From positions 1 to 36,103 of the forward strand of contig JBBDXJ010000110.1 of the NCBI GenBank assembly GCA_040902445.1: 36,103 bases of DNA, in the 5' to 3' direction. Position 1 is the first letter of the stretch, and every line of letters starts with the position of its first letter. Shown here piece by piece: positions 8,546 to 15,017 of this stretch. The notes beneath the pieces are model-generated. The model was not told the origin of the DNA, made no database searches, and saw only the letters and a list, made by a program, of their open reading frames with translations. The position numbers and the translations under genes are program-made. This stretch comes from Chryseosolibacter sp040902445 (lineage in GTDB: Bacteria; Bacteroidota; Bacteroidia; Cytophagales; Cyclobacteriaceae).

Positions 8546-9004
8546 CTACTGTCGCGTTTGGTTTTGAAAGTCGTGTCTGAATACTTTGTTGAACTCCTGC
8601 TCAGGATTGATCAGTGGCATCAACATATGACTGAACTTGGTTCCGGCGGAGCTTTTTGCCAGCAACGCCCTTGCGTGGGAAAATGAAATGCTAAATAGGG
8701 TAATCAATAATGCATCTGGCAGATCTATTCCATCTTTTCCTTTCAATTTCTTTACATAATTCTTAAGATCCCGGATCAGGAAGGTAGTAGCCGTTTTTCC
8801 TTTCATGAAATGTTCTGTTTTCTGATGAAGTAAATAATTGGCTGTTATAATAACCATTATGGTTTCTGCAGGTACTGAATGCGACACATTTACCTGATAA
8901 TTATAATCAAATGCCTCGCCTAATTCAACGTTTTCATTTATAAAAAACTCAAGCTCCTTGATTTCCTTTATGGCAAAATGGACTTGCTGGCTATGTTTGC
9001 TCAT
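8546..9004 (-). CDS. SecB-like chaperone of a toxin-antitoxin-chaperone (TAC) operon
   Basis: A 152-residue protein from the ATG at 9004, whose A is shared with the TGA stop of the antitoxin gene (TGATG), implying translational coupling; a GTG at 9007 is an alternative. Strand-rich N-terminal half (FDYNYQVNVSHSVPAETI, then MVIITANYLL) is followed by a segment matching the SecB fold's C-terminal signature: LPDALLITLFSISFSHARAL, then AGTKFSHMLMPLINPEQEF. In SecB-like proteins this corresponds to 'LP..L..l..i..s.aRg.l.....gt.....lP.inp..f'. Third in the order toxin, antitoxin, chaperone, as in the M. tuberculosis HigB1-HigA1-SecB(TA) system. Expected role: bind the antitoxin's C-terminal tail so that it folds and blocks the toxin. 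Assignment is from motif reading; confidence comes from motif and gene order together. Confidence 0.72.
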   Translation of the reverse strand: MSKHSQQVHFAIKEIKELEFFINENVELGEAFDYNYQVNVSHSVPAETIMVIITANYLLHQKTEHFMKGKTATTFLIRDLKNYVKKLKGKDGIDLPDALLITLFSISFSHARALLAKSSAGTKFSHMLMPLINPEQEFNKVFRHDFQNQTRQ

Positions 9005-9417
9005 CACGCTATTGTTGAAACCGGATAAGAATAAGCTTCAACCGGCTCTGCAGCTTCACCCTTTTGCTCAAAAGAATGATGCGAGGCCGGTAGCGTTATA
9101 AAAACGGGTTGAGAGGTTTGCAAGTGCAGAAACTGTGATTTACTATCATCCTCAATAATCTTTTCCAGCGAACCGTATTCTACTTTGGGTACCTGGCCGA
9201 TTGCCAGCGAGATCTCAATTAACTTTTTAAGTGTGTAGTTAAACTCGCCTTTCAAGATTTGGGAAACATATCCTTTGGTTACACCTAACTCTTTAGCCAG
9301 TTGAGTTTGATTAATCCCTTTTCGTTCTTTGTATTCAACCACCTGGCGAAACAATTCGTTTTGCGCTTCTTCAAACCAATATTCGGGTGATCTTAGTAGT
9401 TCCTCACGGGTGAACAT
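9004..9417 (-). CDS. XRE/HigA-like antitoxin with a C-terminal extension
   Basis: A 137-residue protein. Residues ~26-75 are a Cro/C1-type helix-turn-helix (INQTQLAKELGVTKGYVSQI, then LKKLIEISLAIG). Residues ~76-137 form an extra tail rich in hydrophobic and proline residues (QPVFITLPASHHSFEQ, ending EAYSYPVSTIA) with no regular domain. In chaperone-addicted antitoxins (ChAD-type tails of TAC systems) such a tail makes the antitoxin aggregation-prone unless a SecB-like chaperone binds it, which fits the gene directly downstream. It starts 6 bases after the toxin stop. The protein should bind the palindrome at 9815-9832 and repress the operon (inference). Confidence 0.82.
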   Translation of the reverse strand: MFTREELLRSPEYWFEEAQNELFRQVVEYKERKGINQTQLAKELGVTKGYVSQILKGEFNYTLKKLIEISLAIGQVPKVEYGSLEKIIEDDSKSQFLHLQTSQPVFITLPASHHSFEQKGEAAEPVEAYSYPVSTIA

Positions 9418-9423
9418 AAGCTT

Positions 9424-9810
9424 TTATTTTTTTGATTCGAGGTATTGTTTTTTGATTGATCTAAACCATCCAATGTCCTCATCCTGGGTGCTTTTCTTTC
9501 CACCGATAACGACAATATGCCCGGCTTCATCTTTAAAAACATAAAGTCTCAGGTCACCTTTTTTGATCTCAAATTCCTTTACCGGATCTTTTGCCGGGGT
9601 GATGTCCCTGAATTTTTCTTTCGGCAACCGCTTCAGGTTTGCTACCTGATTCAGGTTATTCAAAAGCCCAATCAACTGCTTACTTAAATTGCCTTCTTTC
9701 CTGATTTGATCGAAAAATTGGTCATACTGGCATACGTCATTAATCAGCAGTTTTTTGAATCTGATCAGGCCCTTGACCTCAGGTATATCGCTCAACGCAA
9801 ACTTAGGCAT
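9424..9810 (-). CDS. RelE/HigB-like toxin (putative ribosome-dependent mRNA interferase)
   Basis: A 128-residue basic protein, first gene of the three-gene operon. The C-terminal half has the RelE/HigB pattern of a small beta-sheet: VKEFEIKKGDLRLYVFKD, then GHIVVIGGKKSTQDEDI, then a Lys-rich final helix (SIKKQYLESKK). 'LRLYVFKDE...IVVIGG.KK' is characteristic of the RelE/ParE superfamily. Likely role: cleave mRNA at the ribosome when free of antitoxin. Length is slightly above the usual 90-110 residues, owing to an N-terminal helical extension (residues ~1-35). ATG at 9810 is only 4 bases from an 18-bp palindrome, so the leader is very short and operator binding would block expression. Confidence 0.8.
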   Translation of the reverse strand: MPKFALSDIPEVKGLIRFKKLLINDVCQYDQFFDQIRKEGNLSKQLIGLLNNLNQVANLKRLPKEKFRDITPAKDPVKEFEIKKGDLRLYVFKDEAGHIVVIGGKKSTQDEDIGWFRSIKKQYLESKK

Positions 9811-9814
9811 TAAA

Positions 9815-9832
9815 GTTTAGTTATAACTAAAC
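9815..9832. promoter_or_regulatory. Perfect 18-bp palindrome, likely antitoxin operator
   Basis: GTTTAGTTATAACTAAAC is its own reverse complement over all 18 bases. It lies 4 bases upstream of the toxin start codon on the minus strand, where autoregulatory operators of toxin-antitoxin operons are found. Binding by the XRE antitoxin is inferred from position and symmetry. Confidence 0.7.
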
Positions 9833-9938
9833 ACTTGTTTTTATTTATTGAAGTAATCTGATTTACAAGCAGATATGTCCAGCAGGATCTGGCCGACTCA
9901 TGGCGATGCGCACCCACTTCACAACTCACGATACGCCG

Positions 9939-10310
9939 TTACTCCTTGATGACTACCTGCTTCTCCGGAATTTCATTGAGCCTCGGCTGGATCCAAAAGA
10001 CCCCCAACGGCCACATCATAAAATTGAATGTATCAGGAGCGTATTCCCAGATACCGGCATTTCGTTTGATCTCGATGGATTTCAGTTGCTTAGCGGCCAC
10101 CGAACAGAGGAATATCAAGGAGAAAAGAAAAATAGCGCTCATGGCGTTGGCCCCGGGTTCGTAAGTTATAAAAGGCACTATCATTTGAGTAGAGAGAAAA
10201 ACAATAGCAGTGAGAATAACTCCTTTTCGCCTTGTTCGTTCAAAGAGAGGCTCCACTGACAAGAGCTTATCTAATCGGTTCCAGACGAGCAACGGGTATG
10301 CCACGTACAT
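9939..10310 (-). CDS. Small integral membrane protein, possibly N-terminally truncated
   Basis: A 123-residue ORF with two hydrophobic segments, GVILTAIVFLSTQMIVPFI and AMSAIFLFSLIFLCSVAA, and a C-terminal hydrophobic patch FNFMMWPLGVFWIQPRLNEI. The 'P.G..W.QPR.N' ending resembles small Bacteroidota membrane proteins of unknown function that usually have one or two more helices at the N-terminus. The frame remains open about 70 bases upstream of the ATG (reading FKVFEKTIIFPEIG) without another ATG, so the start is uncertain and the gene may be a fragment. It is not closely spaced with either neighbour. Confidence 0.45.
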   Translation of the reverse strand: MYVAYPLLVWNRLDKLLSVEPLFERTRRKGVILTAIVFLSTQMIVPFITYEPGANAMSAIFLFSLIFLCSVAAKQLKSIEIKRNAGIWEYAPDTFNFMMWPLGVFWIQPRLNEIPEKQVVIKE

Positions 10311-10737
10311 TCCGATTTCAGGAAAGATAATCGTCTTTTCGAATACCTTGAAAGAAATAGCTACAAATACTTAGGCGAGAATTACGCATATACCGGTAAG
10401 ATCTGGCATAAGCCGCATAGAAGTAAGACCGAAAAAATTGTGGGATCCTGGGCTAATGGCAATTTGAAATATCCCTTATGACATTGAATTCATCCAACGA
10501 AAATCTGAAAAATGTGGTTAAGTTAAGTGTCAAACAATGTACACCACGATGAGGCACATCCTCACTCGCGATTCACGACTTACGATAATACACGATTGGT
10601 TATCATGCCATTTAAGTCTCACACGCCGGTTTAGCACGACATTGGTCTTCGTCTTCATTCCTGTTGAATACACGAGTTGCTCGCACGAAATCGGGTCGGT
10701 CAGATCAGTGTTGTCGATAGCAGCCGGTACCCCACGT
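10311..10737. other. Gene-poor stretch with one coding-like fragment
   Basis: On the plus strand, 10312-10481 is open and has protein-like composition (RLFEYLERNSYKYLGENYAY, then GKIWHKPHRSKTEKIVGSWA, ending at TGA 10479-10481), but it lacks a start codon and has no recognisable family. The rest, 10482-10737, shows no credible gene; frames here are shadows of the 187-residue gene or short random openings. Confidence 0.35.
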
Positions 10738-11301
10738 TTACCTATTAAGTACTGCTTTAATATCAGCCAATAAGGATTCAAGGACCTTTTTCCCATCAGT
10801 GATATTTTGTTCAAAGACCTCGGCGACTTTTGCTTCATGGCCCCAGGTATTAATAATCATGGCGAACATTGGCTTAAGAGCGAGATGCAATGCGATGGCG
10901 TCTTCGATGAAGGCCGCTTTCCATTCATTAAGTATTTTCTCATCATTGCTGGCGGATGCTTCGGTTTGCTTGATCTGATTATACAAGTTGGATAAGTAGC
11001 CCCATTGGGAGGAAAATCTTGAATATAGAGCTAGGTAAATGCCGGCGAAAACGGCTCCAAATATCTCTACGCTATTGAGAATCTGAATTTTCAACTCCGC
11101 CATATCAAACTCATAACCTCTGAATGGATCTAATCCTTGTTTGACGATGCAGTATACGGTCATTACCGACAGCGTCACACCAAATGCCCTGATGAATATG
11201 ACCGTTCCCCCATTGGGCCACTTACAAGTTGTCAACAGGAATTCAAAAGACAAGAATGTTACGAATGATCTCAGTGATTTGTATAATCCTCGTGCTGTCA
11301 T
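10738..11301 (-). CDS. Two-helix membrane protein of unknown function beside the PLD gene
   Basis: A 187-residue protein with two predicted membrane helices, roughly residues 31-54 (GTVIFIRAFGVTLSVMTVYC) and 74-93 (VEIFGAVFAGIYLALYSRF). A soluble, mostly helical C-terminal domain follows (LSNLYNQIKQTEAS, EWKAAFIEDAIALHLALKPM, ending LESLLADIKAVLNR). No enzyme motif is visible. It starts 72 bases downstream of the PLD-domain gene on the same strand, so co-transcription is plausible. Membrane-anchored partners next to nuclease-like genes are common in defence islands, but here the link is inferred only from position. The start could be a later in-frame codon; the first 30 residues look less typical. 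Confidence 0.65.
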   Translation of the reverse strand: MTARGLYKSLRSFVTFLSFEFLLTTCKWPNGGTVIFIRAFGVTLSVMTVYCIVKQGLDPFRGYEFDMAELKIQILNSVEIFGAVFAGIYLALYSRFSSQWGYLSNLYNQIKQTEASASNDEKILNEWKAAFIEDAIALHLALKPMFAMIINTWGHEAKVAEVFEQNITDGKKVLESLLADIKAVLNR

Positions 11302-11373
11302 ACCTTAGGATATTATTGTGAAGGCTGCGGAGTACACCCCATTAGCAGCTGCCGAATTTGAAAGGATTACCTG

Positions 11374-12366
11374 TCATTTCAATCCTGTAAAAACGTTCGA
11401 CTTTGGAGAAAGGGACATTGCAATTGCTTTGTATAAGTCCCAATAATCTTTAATATGGGTTGTCTTTTTCAGTCGAATTTCGAATCGCTGTTCAATATCG
11501 CTTAATAGCATTTTCGACCGTTGGTCGTTGTATGCGTTGAAAACGGTCCCGAGACTCATGTCTATTGTGATGAGGGTTCGGTCAATTTTAAGGTTTTTAG
11601 AAATAATCTCCTTTAGAGAACTATCGAGAGTATCGGATTGACCCACTACCAGGGTAACTTCAGGCGCTTTTGTCGGGCTATTAAGATTTGCAATGAATTT
11701 GTTATAGCACGGCTTACATTGTGGAAGAGCTTTTGATATCCCATCGCGCGGTCGCCCACATCCATGACAATATGACTCAAGGTAGTAGCTATTTTCCCAT
11801 TCACTCCAAACTGACAAACAGGCCGGGCACAATGGATTGAAGGGATCAAATTTTATTTTTTCCTGGCATCTGATACACATGCCTGTGCGCTGTTCCGTCT
11901 TCGTTAATAGTTTTGGCTGGCCTTTTTTGATTAATTGCGACCACTCAATGGAATCGTCAATTATTTCTTTGGCTTCAAATTTAACTTTCTTGATTGCCTC
12001 CTGGTACTCGATGCCTTTGAAAAGTACTCCTAGTTCGAAGTTATTTCTTCCTGAAACTTCCGACAAATTCATGCTTCCTATAAGTAGCTCTTTTTCATTG
12101 TAAAAGAATTTGGCGTGCAGGTACCGTTTAAAATAGACTCGAGTATTTGGGATCTCCAGCAATGGATTAATAACTTCCTCGTTACCGTTATCAACTCCAA
12201 ATGCTACGGTGATCTTCACACCACGTTTGGAGGCGTTTCTTAATCGACTCAGGTAGGCTTGATCTATTGAGACGTTGAAGGTAAAAATGCAAACGAATTT
12301 GTCGGCGCCTTTTATGATATTATCAAGCGCCCCGAGTATTTCTTTCGATGTTAAAATCTCAGCCAT
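11374..12366 (-). CDS. PLD-domain / double zinc-ribbon / ACP-like C-terminal domain protein
   Basis: A 330-residue protein. Residues 1-130 form a single phospholipase-D-type domain with HAKFFYNEKELLIGSMN: His84 and Lys86 of the HKD motif and the downstream G-S-M-N (Ser98, Asn100) are present, while the usual Asp is replaced by Asn/Glu. Residues ~164-183 (CIRC...CPAC) and ~200-220 (CHGC...CKPC) are two four-cysteine zinc ribbons. The last ~80 residues (SLKEIISKNLKIDRTLITID, then LLSDIEQRFEIRLKK) resemble an acyl-carrier-protein-like helical bundle without the modified Ser. PLD-family nucleases act as DNA cleavers or phospholipases, often as dimers of single domains. Its start overlaps the stop of a 40-residue ORF and it precedes a membrane-protein gene, forming a candidate module. 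Domain calls for the C-terminus are tentative. Confidence 0.75.
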   Translation of the reverse strand: MAEILTSKEILGALDNIIKGADKFVCIFTFNVSIDQAYLSRLRNASKRGVKITVAFGVDNGNEEVINPLLEIPNTRVYFKRYLHAKFFYNEKELLIGSMNLSEVSGRNNFELGVLFKGIEYQEAIKKVKFEAKEIIDDSIEWSQLIKKGQPKLLTKTEQRTGMCIRCQEKIKFDPFNPLCPACLSVWSEWENSYYLESYCHGCGRPRDGISKALPQCKPCYNKFIANLNSPTKAPEVTLVVGQSDTLDSSLKEIISKNLKIDRTLITIDMSLGTVFNAYNDQRSKMLLSDIEQRFEIRLKKTTHIKDYWDLYKAIAMSLSPKSNVFTGLK

Positions 12367-12481
12367 TTTCAGGATAGGTAATTAATACTAAAATACCAAA
12401 TTTCTGAAGCAACCTGCGAACATTGCCATAATTCGGTTGAATTTTTTCAAGCTCCGCTTTATTGATCTCGACACTTTTCAT
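12359..12481 (-). CDS. 40-residue ORF translationally coupled to the PLD gene
   Basis: ATG at 12481, stop TGA at 12361-12359, overlapping the ATG of the PLD gene (12366) by 8 bases. The peptide begins MKSVEINKAELEKIQPNYG and ends LLQKFGILVLITYPENG. It has a charged helical start and a hydrophobic end. Overlap and codon makeup suggest a genuine small gene or the remnant of a longer one, but no family is recognised. Confidence 0.42.
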   Translation of the reverse strand: MKSVEINKAELEKIQPNYGNVRRLLQKFGILVLITYPENG

Positions 12482-12638
12482 TTAATGACCTTAGGTTTGA
12501 ATATGCGCAATTGATCTATAGGAAACGCAAAACTGAGCAAGTATCAGGAGTTAAATGCTCACGCCATCCACGATGCCAGGTGCTACAAATTGAGATAATG
12601 CGATTTTGCTAAGACGTATCAAATAACCATCTACAAAC

Positions 12639-14432
12639 CTACAGACCGAAATAGTAGCCTTTGATCTTTTTAGCCATTAAAACTCTTCGTTCTTGTAAGA
12701 AGTCGTCATAATGCTCTAGAGACATATCGAACACTGACTCAGGGATGCAGTGCTCTTTAAGATTTGTTTTGAGCTCAGCTAGGTCATCGATGTTTCCATA
12801 CTTTGACTTTTCTCCATTGCATTGGCTCAGTATCTCCTGGAAGTATTTATCAGGTGATTTAGCACCAATTTTGATATTAATTTCTTGCTGCATGTACACG
12901 TAATTCGCGATCTGATTATATTTTCCCCGGGTAAGATTATTTTTTTTCAAGTAGTTTCGAGGGAAAATATGATGAATGTCTCCGCGAAAGGCAATCAGGT
13001 TAGCAACGGTGATGTCTCTGGAAAGGAACCCTTTGTCATTTGACTTTACTTGCGCCGCCTGGTAGATATTGAAGAAAGGGCTGCTCGCCACGGAAGACTC
13101 GAAGCTTTGAACCAAACCAAAATCCCAGAATGCATCCGATAACTCGGCTTGCTCCCTTTCATTCAAATATTCTTTAAACGGTTTATTTGCGATCTGCTTG
13201 ATATCAAAATCAAAAGTGCTCTCCGCAGAACCTGAGTACCTGCCTGTCAGCATGCTAAAAAGAAACCATCGGGAAACATACCTTTCAATCTTACTTGAGC
13301 TTTCGCCTTGTTCGCGAAGTTTCAGGTACACTATAAAGGCAAAGTTAAGCGCATTCTTTGATCTGATCATTTCTGGAATTATGAATCCCGCGGAACGTAT
13401 GATCATCAGAAAGCGCTTGAAATCCGTTTCATTCATAAATTTCAAGACGCTCTTCTTTAGCCTTTCGAAAGACTCTGCCGCGATGGGTTCTTCAAAAGTA
13501 CGTGTTTCGAAATTCCGGCCTGATAAGAGACTTACCAAGTCGGAAAGTTTGCCCCGGTTGAACTCCTTTGTGAACGCCACTCTTAGCAGGTCGACGTATG
13601 TAGGATCATATAAGTCTTCCTTTTCATCCTTCAACCATCCCATCTTCGAAAAATACTCACTTTTGGCGAAATCTTTATCCTTGTCTTTGATATGGTCATG
13701 AAATTCCGGTGACACCGCAATGTTGCAAAAATAGTCTATTGCTTTTCTAAGCAGGTTCCCTCCATAACTTTCGTTCGCGGCGATTTTGCTCATAGCGAAG
13801 TCTGCCTGGCTAAGCACCACGCCTTGGGAATTAATCCTAATGAAAATCTCTGTAACCGTTTCGATATCTAAGTCCGAGGCAAGGTCGATTATTCCTATTT
13901 GCTTTTTCGGGATGTCCATCAGGATGCTGATAGCCTGTTCGATCTGGTCCTCATGCACATCTGGATTTATCTCCGAATATTTTTTAATCACCTTCAAAAG
14001 ACTGCCACCACTAACTACTTCGGCGATGTCAGGAATCCAGTACTTATCTTTTAAGATGGCAGGGTTAGAAACTTCAAAACGCTCTTCCCTAGGATTGAAC
14101 GCAATTTTTATTTTTATTTTGTCGTAACTCTTATTTATGACATACTCTCCCAGTAGGGCAGCTCTGAGGGCGGTAACTCGCTGTTGTCCGTCGATTAAGA
14201 TTTTTTTTCCTTTCGCCAAGCTGCCATCCTTTAATCTTACATTCGGATTTTGCCAAGCAATTACGTATCCGACGGGAAACCCTTGATACAGGCTATCCAT
14301 GAGATCCCTAACTTTTGTTGCATCCCAAACGAATGGCCTTTGAATTTCAGGAATGGCAATTTCCCCGGACTGAACCCAGGCTAAAAGAACCGAAATTGAT
14401 TGTTGATTTACGGAATATTTTTGGTGTTGCAT
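12639..14432 (-). CDS. DUF262 / HNH (DUF1524-like) protein, GmrSD-type
   Basis: About 597 residues from the ATG at 14432 (MQHQKYSVNQQSISVLLAW), preferred because it fits the usual DUF262 start; the frame is open to 14501 (620 residues). Using 620-residue numbering, IPEIQRPFVWD (50-60) and ILIDGQQRVTALRA (~101-114) are the ParB/sulfiredoxin-like DUF262 motifs that bind and hydrolyse nucleotide in GmrS-like proteins. Near the C-terminus, DIHHIFPRNYL (His510, His511) followed by IANYVYMQQEINIKIG is the HNH-nuclease arrangement of DUF1524. Such fusions resemble GmrSD, a type IV restriction enzyme against modified phage DNA. It stands alone on the minus strand between the PLD module and the divergent hsdM gene, consistent with a defence island. 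Target specificity cannot be read from sequence. Confidence 0.85.
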   Translation of the reverse strand: MQHQKYSVNQQSISVLLAWVQSGEIAIPEIQRPFVWDATKVRDLMDSLYQGFPVGYVIAWQNPNVRLKDGSLAKGKKILIDGQQRVTALRAALLGEYVINKSYDKIKIKIAFNPREERFEVSNPAILKDKYWIPDIAEVVSGGSLLKVIKKYSEINPDVHEDQIEQAISILMDIPKKQIGIIDLASDLDIETVTEIFIRINSQGVVLSQADFAMSKIAANESYGGNLLRKAIDYFCNIAVSPEFHDHIKDKDKDFAKSEYFSKMGWLKDEKEDLYDPTYVDLLRVAFTKEFNRGKLSDLVSLLSGRNFETRTFEEPIAAESFERLKKSVLKFMNETDFKRFLMIIRSAGFIIPEMIRSKNALNFAFIVYLKLREQGESSSKIERYVSRWFLFSMLTGRYSGSAESTFDFDIKQIANKPFKEYLNEREQAELSDAFWDFGLVQSFESSVASSPFFNIYQAAQVKSNDKGFLSRDITVANLIAFRGDIHHIFPRNYLKKNNLTRGKYNQIANYVYMQQEINIKIGAKSPDKYFQEILSQCNGEKSKYGNIDDLAELKTNLKEHCIPESVFDMSLEHYDDFLQERRVLMAKKIKGYYFGL

Positions 14433-14501
14433 GAGGGAAGGGTTTATTCGCTGCGCTCCGCAGTAGTATAATCTTTCTAGGTTTTTTATGCTTGCAAGCA
14501 C

Positions 14502-15017
14502 TAGCTATTACGGATGTCGTCGATTCGAAATTAAGATACTTACGTTTGCCGGTTTCGCCAAACAACGGTCGACTTTACTAGCCGGTGGTATTAACGATAC
14601 GCAAATTAACCGGGGTTTGAGTATTTATTGAGCAGGTTGACAACTTGCTGTCACTGGAAAAACGGTATTATACACCAACTTAAAATGAATTTGATACCTC
14701 TTGCAATGATTACTTTGAGAATGTTACGGAGATGGAAAAATATTTTAAGGAACGACATATTTTGATCGATAATTAGCCTTGGTGCTGGTTATCGTGGCGA
14801 GTTGATAATCCTGAAAATTTGGGTAAGTGGCTATCCATAGGTATATTGCTTATTATGATTCCTTGACCGGCCTGATCCGCAGGCTCGCTAGCCCACAAGG
14901 ATTTCAAATAACAAATTCACTTTTAGTATATGCCTTCTGGTCCAATCAAAGCAATTGCTTTTTTTCGGTAAATTGAAAGTCTGTGTAAAATTACAACTTC
15001 GTTAGAACCCCGCTCCC
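14502..15017. other. Divergent intergenic region between DUF262 gene and hsdM
   Basis: About 515 bases with no credible gene on either strand. It must hold the promoters of the type I operon (plus) and of the DUF262-HNH gene (minus), but I could not place a convincing Bacteroidota -33/-7 pair. Confidence 0.4.

Noticed and set aside
10530..10838. Short open frames on both strands before the 187-residue membrane protein
   Set aside because: Low-complexity composition, no start context, and partly overlapping the better-supported membrane gene.
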